Below, in pieces: positions 10,400 through 22,000 of a stretch of 64,000 bases of DNA. The translations under genes and the position numbers were made by a program. The notes below the pieces were generated by a model. The model made no database searches, was not told the DNA's origin, and saw only the letters and a program-made list of their open reading frames with translations. The stretch covers positions 310,001-374,000 of the forward strand of contig WNYE01000024.1 of NCBI GenBank assembly GCA_021396245.1, given 5' to 3'. Numbering within the stretch: the stretch's first letter is position 1; every line of letters starts with the position of its first letter. Origin of the DNA: Sporothrix humicola. Taxonomy: Eukaryota; Ascomycota; Sordariomycetes; Ophiostomatales; Ophiostomataceae.

Positions 10400-10525
10400 A
10401 TGGAGTCAGGACTTTGCTGCCTTTTTGCCTGGTTTCTCTTCATGCCGTGCTGTATCGCCTACACGGTTTATGAATGCTGCAAGGAAGAGCGCCAGGCTGA
10501 GGTAACTTGTCGATGCGGGTGCTGA
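10400..10525 (+). CDS. Cys-rich micropeptide 5 (41 aa)
   Basis: MESGLCCLFAWFLFMPCC, then IAYTVYECCKEER, with an additional tail ending TCRCGC. It is nearly superimposable on member 2 (W-F-L-F-M-P-C-C, Y-x-C-C-K-acidic). The extra 11 residues begin at a possible donor (GAG|GTAACT), so a spliced version could end differently. Confidence 0.65.
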   Translation: MESGLCCLFAWFLFMPCCIAYTVYECCKEERQAEVTCRCGC

Positions 10526-10562
10526 GACTTGGGCCCTAGGTATCCTGGTATCCTCGACCAAG

Positions 10563-10715
10563 ATGATTCATAAGGCGTGGTGCTGTGTTTGCTGTGCCCT
10601 TTTTGCGCGCTGTTGTACGATCAAGAAGAGCTACGAAAAAGCGAAGAATGGGAAGATGCGCAGATGGCCGTTGAATTTTGCGTTGGATTTTGCGTTGGAT
10701 TTTTTTTTTCGTTAG
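10563..10715 (+). CDS. Cys-rich micropeptide 6, diverged and C-terminally extended (50 aa)
   Basis: MIHKAWCCVCCALFARCC, then TIKKSYEKAKNGK and a tail. It retains the C-C...C-C frame and a Y near the end of the core but has R in place of P before the last Cys pair, and a basic rather than acidic tail. The last 15 codons run into a local direct repeat (gcgttggatttt) and a T tract, suggesting loss of the original stop. Confidence 0.5.
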   Translation: MIHKAWCCVCCALFARCCTIKKSYEKAKNGKMRRWPLNFALDFALDFFFR

Positions 10716-10794
10716 ATTTATCATTTGTTCTCAATTGAAATTCATTATCACTAATACCCTGCACATTGTGGTTATAATATCCAGAGGTCTCACA

Positions 10795-10893
10795 ATGGGA
10801 GCTTGCTGTCTTGCCATCCTGGTACTTTGCCTGCCATGCTGTAAATCTGTCTGGACATATGAAATGAAGAAAACGAGGGGAGACAGATGGTGA
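10795..10893 (+). CDS. Cys-rich micropeptide 7 (32 aa)
   Basis: MGACCLAILVLCLPCC, then KSVWTYEMKKTRGDRW. It keeps an N-terminal C-C, a hydrophobic core and L-P-C-C, but its tail is basic and lacks the final Cys pair. A Kozak-like cacaATGG start follows an AT-rich 79-nt linker. Last recognisable member of the array. Confidence 0.5.
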   Translation: MGACCLAILVLCLPCCKSVWTYEMKKTRGDRW

Positions 10894-11363
10894 TAAGGAG
10901 TGTTGATTGTTGCCTGTCATCTGCGGCTTTTTGAAAGACTAAACGACTGATGTGAGCATATGTTTGGAAGAAAATACTAATTTGCAATGCGTTTTATGAT
11001 CAGCGCTGACTTCTTGGGGTAACAAGAAACTGACATGACCGACCGTGAGATATCTTGCAAGGAAATGGCACCGCGAGACGTCATGGACGTGAGATTCGCA
11101 GCCCTATCACAGTACGATCAGCAATCTAGCCCTGTCAGGCACCGGCCATTGGTCAATACCAAGCCAAGATGCAGATAGCTGATGAGGCTGACGGGATGTC
11201 TGATGCTTTTTATTTTATTTTAGAGTTATTTTATGTTATTATTTATTTGATAATTTTCCATAAAGGAGGGCGATGCCCCAGATTTGTGCTGTTTTCATAA
11301 TGGCCCAAGTTTTCCCCGCAAACAAACCACCACATTTACATCCAAAGATAAAGACGCGACAAA
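10894..11363. other. Spacer after micro-ORF array
   Basis: Mostly AT-rich with a T/A-rich stretch at 11205-11260 that could hold the array's 3' end and the promoter of the following small ORF. No gene seen. Confidence 0.4.
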
Positions 11364-11627
11364 ATGCCCTTCTTCACATCAATCTACAAGACGCTCGAGT
11401 ACTCTGCTTTCCGAGCAGTGCTTGGCATACTGCAGTGCCTCGCACTCGGTGTTGTTCTTTGGGACTGCTGCCTTCTCGCTGGCCTGTCTATTTACAAACA
11501 TTGCTTGCAACTCTGTCAATTCAATCATCTCAATACACCCCCTCCTACGTGGAAATACCAACGAGACAACGCCCCATTACTCCCAACGGCGATAAACCAT
11601 CAAGTATGGGAGAACTCGACCTTTTAG
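11364..11627 (+). CDS. Small hydrophobic Cys-containing protein, possible larger relative of the array (87 aa)
   Basis: ATG in good context (gacaaaATGCCC). The product starts MPFFTSIYKTLEYSAFRAVL, then a hydrophobic stretch (LGILQCLALGVVLWDCCLLAGLSIYKHCLQLC). The pattern C-C-L-x(4)-I-Y-K-x-C matches C-C-L-x(3)-I-Y-K-C-C of micropeptide 2. It is followed by a polar tail ending WENSTF. Same strand, 470 bp beyond the array. Function unknown; could be an unrelated ORF. Confidence 0.35.
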   Translation: MPFFTSIYKTLEYSAFRAVLGILQCLALGVVLWDCCLLAGLSIYKHCLQLCQFNHLNTPPPTWKYQRDNAPLLPTAINHQVWENSTF

Positions 11628-13049
11628 CTATCTGAATGAATGGGTATCGACGTTGGTAAGTGATAAATGAAGCCGGTCAGTTATTCTTACAGCTGCTGTG
11701 GAATGATTTCGATGTCCCGATTTGCTGACATGCCCCTTCATGTAGAAAGCTGCTGGATGGCTTACACAAACGACCCAAAGACAGACTTACGGAGGTCAAG
11801 TTAGGCATTGGTATGGCCTTTGGCCAATTTGGACACGAGAAAGCAACCGGTGTTTGCAAGGAGCATGGTGGGTAAAGGGAGGAAGAAATTATGAGAATGA
11901 ACGCATGTCCAGTCCCAAACAACAAATTTAAACACAACCTACTCATTTAGCTGCCTGTGACGTATCATAAGCATAGTTAGAAGTCGGTCTGTCCCGCAGA
12001 CGGATGTGCCGATTGACAGTCGATGACAGAGATGCACGAGTACGCATACTTGTGTGGTGAGGTCGGGGAAATAAACAGTACGAAAAGCTGGGGAAATGTC
12101 TCTTGGCTGAAGAACGGAGGGTCAAGCCATGACGAAAGTACCATGTTGGTTGGAGGTCGAAAGTGCCTTCCTAACACAGTAAAAGCACTAAAACATAAAA
12201 AACCACAACAAAACAAGGCCACCCCTGACAGGCAGTTTTGCGCTAGCGCAAGTGAGAAGATTGGGATTTACGAGCTCTCGTACTGGCCGAGCTGGCTAAC
12301 ACTGGTAAAAAGTCCAACAAAAACGACCAGAAAGTAGCGAATGGATGTCGGCGCTCGCTGGAGGATGGCGCGGGAACAAGCTCTAAATTCTGCTTTGCCC
12401 TGCATGTGGCTGTTGTTCGTTCCTTCTGTAGCGTCATTTTGTGCATCTTGCGCTGTTGGTCGTTCTTTCCCCTCAATCTCGTCTGGAAGTTTGTTCTCGC
12501 GCCGACTGATCTTTCCTCGTAATTGTAGAATTTCTCTCCTTCCGGTTGTCGTAGAGAGCTTGTAGCTCCTTCCTCAACTGCCTCCTTTTTCTCCTGGAAA
12601 ACAATTGGCATCGACTTTTCAGGCTCCAAACAAATCATCACCAGTCTTGTTGTCGTGGGTCGCCAATCGGCACATGTAGCCGTGTTTGGCGCATTCTTCC
12701 ACTAGCTGGGATCTGTTGGGCGCCGAACAAGCCGCGGTCCCCTCTTTTACAAGCACATTCCACAAACGGCCAGGCGGCACAACCCCACGAAACAGCGCCG
12801 CACCGAGGCGCACTTGGAAGTCCACCGCCAAATTTCGACGCGTGTGCGAGGTTAGCTTCGTCATTTTTTTCGTTTCTTTTCCCTCTTTTTCGCTTTCGTT
12901 TTTCTTGTCTTCCCCAACTTTGAAACGCCGCGATTTTCTCCCAATTGCAGGCAGAGCACTTCAGCTCGCTTTGCCGGAAGAATTGAGACCAATTGGTGCT
13001 GTCACAGAACCGTCGAGTTCTGACGACAACAACAGCACCGACACACGTC
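11628..13049. other. Intergenic and 5' UTR of the next gene
   Basis: No supported coding region. The stretch 12851-12951 (gttagc...ttgcag) looks like an intron within the 5' UTR of the transporter gene that starts at 13050. The T-rich section before the AG fits a fungal acceptor. Confidence 0.4.
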
Positions 13050-16000
13050 ATGGCGCCAAAACCTCTTCCGAGAGGCCTGCGCGCCGACATCATCGAAGAA
13101 GCCGCCAACGAGACGAGCCGACAAAACAGCCGGCGCAACAGCGTGGCCAGCAGCAGCAGCAGCGATAGCAGCACCGACGACGAGCATGATCCTACCGCAA
13201 ACCGAGGCGAACAAGTCTACGAACCGTTGGCGACTGGCCGTGGCAGCCGGGCCCGTGCTGGAACTGCCACGACGAGCGGCGATGCGAGCTCCGACGCCAA
13301 CTCGAATGCCGGCCCCAGCGGCTCTGGCTCCGGCTCTGGCGATATCGACGCCGACAGTGTCAGCGCAGCACTGAACAAGGCACGGCGCGTGCCCACGACC
13401 GCCACCGCTGCGACGGTGCCCGACGACCTTGCACCCAACACCGAGGAAGAGGAGCAGGCCATCGACCCGCCCAAGGAGAAGTTTCTCGAGCGCATCGGCC
13501 TCGACGTGCCGACCCTCATGTTAATGTTCAAGTGGGTATCCCCGATACTGTAAATTATTTGATTGACGGGTTTCTAACTCCTCGCAGGGGCTCCCTCCCG
13601 CCTACGATTGGCATCGCCATCTATCAGTCGACTGCGTTCTCCAATCAATACAGCACCCTCGGCTACCTCGTGCCCATTGTCAGCGTCATGACTGTCGCCA
13701 TTATGCCCCGCGGCAAGTTTATACAGACGCTCACGCTTAACGTGCTGGCCGTCAGCTTCGGTGCCGCCCTCGCTCTCCTCGTCCTGTACTCGGGCATCCA
13801 GGCCCGCGCCCACACCTCTGGTCCCCTCACTCCCGAAGAACTCGCCGCCTACAAGGCCACCGGCCGTCCGCCCTACAACTCGAGCCAGTCGGCCGTTTGT
13901 GCCATTTGGCTCGTGTTCAGCATCTGGCTCATCAACATGATCCGCGCCAAGCTGCCCACGATGAACCTGCCGTCCATTGTCTTTTCGATCCTGATCAACG
14001 TCTCGTGCACCCAGGGCCCGACTCTCGTCTACACGTCGCAGGCCATGGCTTTGGTCAAGCAGATTTACACGGCCATGCTGACGGCCATGGCGCTGTCGGC
14101 GGGTGTATCCCTCTTCATTTTCCCGATTTCGAGCCGCAAAATTCTCATGGCCCAGACCGCGGGCGCCATTGGTCTACTACGTAAGGCCGTAGTCCTCCAG
14201 GGCGCCTACCTGCGCGGCCTCGAGCGCGAAGACATGTATGCACTGGTCACCGTCGAGACCGCCGTGGGCGACCTGGGTCCGGCCCGCGAAAACGAACGCA
14301 AACAAGAAAAGCTGCGACGCAAGTTCCTACACCACAAGAGCAAGCCGGCCGAGGCACCGCCGCCGCTCACAAAAGAAGAACAGGCCGCCCAAGCGCTGCG
14401 GGATACGATCACGGCCATGCGCGAGCTGTCCGGCAAGATGCAGCAGGAGGTGCGCTTCGCCAAGCGTGACGCTGCCTTTGGCAAGCTGACCGCCCACGAC
14501 CTGGGCGAGATCGTCAAGCTGATGCGCAGCATTTTCATCCCCGTGACGGGCATGAGCACGATCATGGACATTTTCCGGCGCACAGCCGAGCACCGCGGAT
14601 GGAATGCGGCCGACGAAGAGGAGCAGTCAGAAGCAGCCATTGAGAAGGAAAAGGAACGTCGTGTCTGGAACGAAGTCATGAAGCAGCTGCACGACCCGTT
14701 CATATTACTGGCCGAAGCGATCGATGAGGGTCTCGAGCACGCAGGTCTGCAGCTGGGCTTGCTGCCTAAAACAAAGGAGCAAAAGGCACGGGACAAGGAG
14801 GCCCGTAAGGCTCGCAAAGCTGAGAAAGCTCGCAAGGCGGCTGAGAAGAACTCGGGCGGCGGCAAGCAGGAGGCTGACGGTGATGCAGGCGTGTCGGCTT
14901 CTCCATCCAACGGCTCAAGCAACCACGAAAGCGAAGATCCAAAGAACCAGCCTGTGGCTGCACCCGAGGCGCCTGGTTCTGCTTCCGGCTCTGGCTCCGG
15001 GTCCAGCCCTGCCGGTGAGGATGTCGATATCGATGTCGAGGCCGAGGCTGGTGTTATCAAGCCCGGCGACGAAGGCTTTGCCGATATTATCAGCGAAAAG
15101 GTCAAGAACTTTTACAAGACCCGCAGCGAGATCCTGCGTATTTGGGCCAAGGAGCGCGGCCTTATGGACGGTACCGTGCCTCCTCTGAATAAAGACGGCG
15201 GAATCGATCCTGTATTTATGGCCCGTGAGCAGCGCCAGTCCCAGCTATACGTGTTGTTGTACATGGAACAGCTGATGATCGCCACGGGCGAGGCTGTCCA
15301 GGACTTTGTCGAGTACGCCGACAAGAAGGTGGCCGACGGCACCATGGACAAGACGCGGTTCCTGTTCCCGACGCTGCGTCGCATCCGTAAGTGGGCCATC
15401 AGCGTGTTCAACGACAAGGATACGACCAGCGACGAGACCGAGGATGTGCTGAAGCCCAACTTCAACGTTGTCTTTATGGGCGACAGCTTCAACACGAAAA
15501 AGGACCCCGAGCACCTACCGCCGGCCAATGCATGGCAGCATTTCGGCAACGGTCTGCGGCTGATCTCGCGGTTCCTGGGCTCGGCCGAGTCAGCCTTTGG
15601 TCTGCGTGTGGCGTGTGCGACCATGACGGTGGCCATTGTCTGCTTCTTGCGCGTGTCGCAGCACTTTTTCCAAGAACAACGACTGGTGTGGGCCATGATT
15701 ATTATTGCTATTGGCATGACGCAGACGTCTGGGCAGTCCATCTTTGGCTTCTTTTGCCGCATCGGCGGCAGTGCCATAGCCATGGTTGTGTCGTTAATTG
15801 TCTGGTACATTGTGGACGAGAAGACGCCGGGCATCATTGTCTTCTTGTGGCTATTCATCTTTTGCGAGTACTACTTTTTCCTCAAGTACCCGCGGTTCAT
15901 CGCTGCCAGCATGATCACGATTGTCACGCAGGTGTTGATCATTGGCTACGAACTGCAAGTGCGCAAGATTGGTACGGCAAGGTCTGAGGCAACGGGCCAG

Positions 16001-17299
16001 CGCGTCTACCCAATCTACGAATTGGCGCCGTACCGTCTTGCCACTGTGGCGGGCGGCAGCGCTGTGGCGTTCTTCTGGACCATATTCCCCAAGCCTGTCA
16101 CGGACCGGGCATGGCTGCGTCGCGACCTGAGTGCCACTCTGTACCTGCTGGCCAACTACTTTAGCGTCATCAACGAGACACTCAAGTCGACCATGAACGA
16201 GACGGGTGGCAATCCCGACGTGCCCGGCACGCCGGCCAACCGTCTGTTCAAGGTCAGGCAGAAGCTGTTTAGCAAGCTGATGCTGCTGCTGCCGTCGCTG
16301 CAGATGCACTCGGACTGGCAAAAGTGGGAGCCGTCGATCGGTGGTGCTTTCCCAAGAGCCGCCTACGAAGACATTATTCTGCGTTCTGGCCGCATTCTCA
16401 ACTACCTGACCTTGATTTCATACACTGTCACATGGAAGCCACGCCACGCTCCGGGGCTCGTGGATGACGCTTGGCTCAAGGCACTGTCAGAACTTATCCG
16501 CAGCATCGGCCCTACTCACTACACAATCCTGTCGACACTGGCATTGCTGTCAAACTCGCTGCTGTCGGGCCAGTCGCTGCCGCCGTACATTCCGCTGCCG
16601 CGGCCGTACGAGCTGACACGGCACCTGTTGACCTTGAAGAAAGAGACGCCTCGGCTCAAGAGTGGCGACGGTCCCCAGAGAAGCGCCAGCTCGGCCAGCC
16701 GGGCCACGACAACGGGTGCAGCCACCGGCACAGCTACGGGTGGCCCCAACGGAGGCAAACAGCCGCCCCGCCGGCGCAACAGTGTCTGGGGCAAGACGAG
16801 CTGGCGGCCCGAAGCCGGCAGTGCCATTGTCGATGCCAACACAAATAACGGTCTGGGCACGGGCATGTACGAGCGCCAGACCGAGGAGGAGGCCGTCGAG
16901 ACCAATGTGCCCCGTCGACACAGGCGAAGCACGGCGGCCAGCAGCATGAACCGGCCGACGATCTGGCGCGACGTGACGCAAAACGAGATCAGCACGACGA
17001 CGGGCCTGACGGAGCTGACACGGATTGCGACGGGCGCGGCACAGCACCTGGGCAGCGTTCTGGACGCGCGTAACATGGAGGAGCACGGGTACACAGAGTT
17101 TGCGGTCCTCCAAGTGTGCAGCACGCTGGTATGCGACGACCTGGAGGGCATGATCCAGGCGGTGAGCGGGCTGGTGGGTGTTGTCGACTTTAGTTTCCGC
17201 ATGGATGAGAGCAACGAGACTCTGGACGAGGAAGCGCAGAAGGAGAACGAGGGTGAGGGGGAGAATGAAAATGAAAAGGGCAAAGGCAAGACTGAGTAG
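13050..17299 (+). CDS. BRE4/FUSC-type membrane transporter (ArAE-like, DUF2421 family)
   Basis: Join(13050..13531, 13588..17299), intron 13532-13587 (gtgggt...ctaac...gcag); the junction restores MFKGSLPPTIGIAIYQ and gives 1397 aa. Residues 1-145 are disordered, Ser/Thr-rich. A first membrane block lies at about 160-365 (six-helix N-terminal ER-transporter type), then a long charged cytoplasmic region with Lys/Ala-rich (KARKAEKARKAAEK) and Ser/Gly linkers. A second FUSC-like membrane block spans about 830-990, followed by a DUF2421-like C-terminal region and a Glu-rich tail. Yeast BRE4 mutants are brefeldin-A sensitive; bacterial relatives export aromatic acids. Substrate here is unknown. ATG at 13050 chosen because upstream frame lies behind the probable UTR intron. 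Confidence 0.9.
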
Positions 17300-17568
17300 A
17301 TTTTAGTTTCTGTTTTGGATTAATGATAGGTAGTATGGATAGGATCATTGGGGGGAGTAGTTGGGTAGCTTAGTCAAAATCGATACCAATTTGTTTTGTT
17401 CACTTTTCTGTCTTGGAGTCAAAACCTATCACTGATGCATGGTGGACGATAGTATGTAAAATGTACAGTTCATTATTTGCGCTTAGATGATTTTAGATAC
17501 AGTTTTTAGGTTGCCATCAACCCGTGGCCTTTTTTGTTCTCCTCCCTTTGGTCGTCTCCACTCGTCTC

Positions 17569-19037
17569 TTACACAGACGACACCTTGCGCAGGAAATAGT
17601 GCAGCGCCAGGTACGAGGCCAGACCCGTAAAGCACAGGCCGCTGATGACACCGAAGCCCATGAGGTACTTGGGCGCATCTTGCGAGGGGAACAGGTAGGC
17701 GCCGTAGATCTGGGCCAGGTTGCCCATGGCGTTGACGAGGGCCAAGGCAATGGCCTTGACCTCGACGGGCATGGACGAGAAGCTCGAGGAAGCATAGGAC
17801 AGAGCCAGACCGTTGGCAGACCAGAGCGCCGAGGCCATAATGACGAGCAGCGCGTAGCGGCCCTTGAAGTCGTAGACGGCACAGGTAATAATGGCACCAA
17901 GCATGGCGACGGCCATCCAGCCGACCAGGATCACGGCGCGCCAGCGGGGAACGCGATCGGCGCAGATACCGGTGATGGCGTTGCAGACGAAAGCGGCGGC
18001 ATAGATGGGGATGGTCATGTACTGGGCCATGTGGGCAGTGTAGCCGAGGCCAGCGACGAGAGTCGGGTAAAAGTACGACAGCGTCGACGAGCCGACAATG
18101 GCCATGTAGCCGACGACAAACAGCCAGACCTTCCAGGTCAGGATGCACTGCTTGAAGGCGTCCCAGTGGCTGAAGCCGGCGTTGTCCTCGGTGCGGGCGG
18201 CGTGGTCGGCCTGGAGGCGCAAGATGGCCAGCTCGCGCTCGCGCTCCGAGAGCCACTTGGTGGTCGCCGGGAAGTCGGGCAGGATGAAAACGGCGATCAG
18301 GGACCAGCCGGAGGTGGCGGCACCCTCGACGATAAACAGCCAGCGCCAGCCAGCAATGCCGTGGACGCCGTCGAGGCCTTCAGTGATGGCGCCGCCGAGG
18401 AGACCACCAAATGCGCCACTCAAAATAGCGGCAGAGATGTAGACAGCAAAACGGCGCGACTGCTCGGCCTTCTTGTACCACGAGGACAGCAGCATCAGCA
18501 CACCGGGCGCGAAGCCGGCCTCAAAGATACCGATGACGAAGCGGAAACCGATCAGGCCCTGGTAGTTGGGGACCCAGGCCATGGCAATGGTCAGGCCGCC
18601 CCAGACAAACATGATGGACGGCAGCATGATGGACGGGCGCGTGCGGGCCAGGATCATGTTGAGCGGGATCTCGAAGAAGACGTAGCTGACAAAGAAGACG
18701 ATGAGGGCGATGGAGTAGCGGTTGGAGTCGAGGTTGAGGTCCGTGGCCATGCCGGCGATCTTTGCATTGCCGATGCTGGGGCTGTTAGTGACGATATTCC
18801 ATGATAGGGGGAGTATATTCATTGGGAAAGAGAGACATACTTCGTCCGATCAACGTAGGACAGCAGGTACATCAGCCAAATGGTCGGCAGCAGGTACATG
18901 TCGATCTTGCGCACAAGGCGCTTCTCCTCGTCGGTGCCGGGGACATAGCCGTTGGCAGCCATGTCGCCGGTCTTCTGGTCAACAGAGGTGCGGTCGCCGT
19001 ACTCAACCTCGGTGCTCTCGTCCTTGAGGGCGGCCAT
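17569..19037 (-). CDS. MFS permease, anion:cation symporter (Dal5/TNA1-like) family
   Basis: Complement(18841..19037, 17569..18775) with intron 18776-18840; the junction recreates the family hallmark DRTNIGNAKIAGM and yields 467 aa. Twelve predicted helices; conserved GAFGGLLGGAI and GWRWLFIVEG motifs, central loop with SERERELAILRLQAD. This subfamily imports organic anions such as allantoate, nicotinate, pantothenate or biotin with protons at the plasma membrane; the exact substrate cannot be told. Convergent with the BRE4-like gene (269 bp between stops). Promoter at 19040-19200 has short purine/pyrimidine tracts but no identifiable operator. Confidence 0.93.
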
Positions 19038-22000
19038 TGTGTGAGGTGGGTGGTGAGTATATATTAAAGAAGCAAAGAAAGAAAAGCGAAGGCGAAGATA
19101 GTCGAGGCCGAAGAAGAGATGCCGAAGAGAGATGTCGAAGAATGATGATCTTCTTTTTCTTTTTCGATTGTCGCGAGGAACGACAGTTATATAATGCTTT
19201 CGCAAAGGGATAAACAGGCCAGAGCACCGCAAAAGGCCCAAAGAGACGAGACAACACGCGGGATGCCCCAGAACGGCTCCGACGCGATCCCTCCCCTCTG
19301 CCCCGTCGTAGAATAAATAACCCCGGACTGGGGTAAAACTATGGGGCACAGGGAAGCTGGACACTGTAGGAACCTGTAGGTGACCGCGTGGTGTGAACAC
19401 AAGGTGGTGTGTGAGGGTGTCGCCTCGGGGCACGATTGAAGATGGGAAGAGATGGAGACAGGAAGAAGAAAGATGGGGATGAGGAGAAATGGAGACTCAA
19501 AACAGGGAACGGCAGATCGTGACGAGTGACGACAGTGGACCCGGGGACAGGGACGTCCTCGTACCGCTTTGCCTATTTGCAGCGTTTGGGGTAGTTTTTT
19601 GTCGAGTTGGTGTGCATCGGTGAAGAGAGTTGAGAAGTGTTTTGCTACTTTGTTTGCCCTTGTTTGCCTGTCTTTACTCCGTTGGTGCATAGTGTGGTCA
19701 ATGGCCATCCCGGCTCTGGCTCGCTCTTTCCCCAATTCTGACAGTGTGTGACAGCCCATTCCTGGTACAGATGTGGAAAGACCTCAGGGAAAGTCACAGA
19801 GGAAGGCGTGTCTCGGGGCACATCATCGGCTCCGTGCGTGCCAAGCAATTGGGAGGGAACGCAAAGGTGAGAAAAGAGGACGACTGAGGAGAATCTCCAA
19901 TTCGAAAAAGCAAGGACTGCCGCTAGCGTCGTCTCGCGGCACCTTTGACAGTGACACTGGCCTTTTTTCGATTTTTCGTTCTCTTTACCACAAGGCCTGG
20001 CCGGGGCTAGACTGGGGCCGACTGGGGCAGCCCTCGAGCGGTCCACTCTCCCCATTGGCCACGACGAACCGACAGGCGGCCTTTTCACACTTTTACACCC
20101 ATCTTTTCGAGAAAAAAGTTGTCCTCGAAGGAAAAGGCTCGTTTGGAGAAGAGGCGAACACGGGAAGATGTGCTGGGGTACGGGGTTGAGGGGATCTTTG
20201 CTGGTGGAAGGAGCGATGGAGTCAAGACGACCGTTGGCTTTTGACGACGGAAGGAACAGAAGGAGCACACTGCGACAGACGAAAAGAGGAAAAGAGTAGT
20301 CCCAGCAGGCACTAGTCGGCACATGAATAGTAGCAGCAGCGCGGAATCTGCACTCCTACCCTTTATGGACGCGGGGAAGCCTCGACGCGCGACAAGACAA
20401 AAGTATTGGCAACGGCTAAGGCGACGGCTACAAGGGACATAGGTCGACGCGATTGAAAAAAAAGAAGCTCAGGCGGACAGCCATAGCTTCAGCAGAATTG
20501 AGAACGTTTACGAAATGCAGCTGTCGAAAGTCAAAGGATGGATTCACGGTCTCTTGGGGGATGGAGCCGGCCCCAGTCTTTCGGGAATCCCTCACGTGGG
20601 CATAGCGTTAGTTTGTCGACTGTTCTTCACAAATTTCTTTTTCGAGTTCTTTGGCTCAAGGCTGGGGATATTTGATTTGCCTGACGGGCGGTGCTAATTA
20701 AGTTTGGTGTCTTTTGGTGTCTTTCGCATTTGCCTGTTGGCACCTTTGAGTCTTCTTTGACACACATCAATTGGTGCCAATAGTTTTGGTGGCAAAACTC
20801 TATTCACGAGTCATGTGGCACACAACAAAGTAGAATATGCAACTGTGACTGAATGAACACCGTCTTTATGAAAGAGAGCTGAAATATGAACTTCAAAATT
20901 ATGTGCGCATTATGTAAGATAAATAAATGCGAGCAAACAAACATGAATTTCGCAACTTGGAATTGCTCTGAGCACTGACATGAATCATCGTAATTTGAGC
21001 ATGGCAGGGATTGCGCGAAAAAGTTTTCTGGAAGCTGCATGGAAGCTTATTCGTGGAAGAACCGCTCAGTATGTGAGATCATCAGTCAACGTAATGATGA
21101 ACGATATTGCAGGGCTGCAGGAATATGAGGCAGAATAGCAAGGCTTTGTCGTTTTCCTTTTCGGTTCGAGTGCAGTTCGAGTAGGCGAGACCGAGCTGCT
21201 TTTGATTTTCGAGCTACCTGGAATTCCCTTCAAGGCAGAGAATATTGCCAAGACAAAAGAAGCACCGTGGCCGCGGGATATAGAAAAAAGGGGCGTTTGC
21301 AAGTGCATGCACCAGTGCGTTCGCACACACCCTCTTTCTTTACCGACAAGCCTCGCGTCGCGGTCAATCGTCTCCTGGGCGTTATTCGAGGGCTAGAACC
21401 GATTTTTTTCTTCAATCATGTCTTGTGTTGTTTTTGTTTACGGCATATTTTGTTTCGTTTTGTTTCGTTTCGCTTCGTGGCTCATGGTTCGACCACATGG
21501 CTGGCCACGCACGATCAAATCTCACACGGGCAGGCCGAGGGTATCAGATCACGATTGCAGATTTGATTGTGTCGAAGAAAGCCTTCCCCAGACTGACTTT
21601 CCCCATTCGCCACATTGACAGCTGAAACGACGCATCTGGAGAAGCTCAAAGCTTATAGCTTGTAGCTCAAAGTCGGGGCTCGTCACCAGGGCATCTTTGA
21701 TCCTATGCAATGTTTTGTCATGGCCAAGGCGGCTATACAGTAAACGGGCCACATATATGAAGCTGTCCGAATAATTTCGTCGCGTGGCGAGACGAAAACC
21801 ACGGAGACGAGACACATGCCCACGAGACTAGGCACGACCAGACAAAAGGCATACTCGTAACGAACATATTCGGAATGGTGCGGCTTTGATATTTGGTGCT
21901 CACTTACCGTGACCAAGATAGTGACCAACGAACGACGGCTGACGGCCAGATGGTGGGCTGTCCCCATACTTTGTCTCCATAGTCATCCCCGTAACCTCCC

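Noticed and set aside
12243..12641. 132-codon minus-strand frame before the BRE4-like gene
   Set aside because: Low-complexity, no family match by eye, and it lies in the likely 5' region of the + strand gene.
19645..20322. Long minus-strand open frame (225 codons)
   Set aside because: Lies in the promoter region of the MFS gene, Ser/Pro/Lys-rich with no family pattern, and overlaps equally long frames on the other strand.
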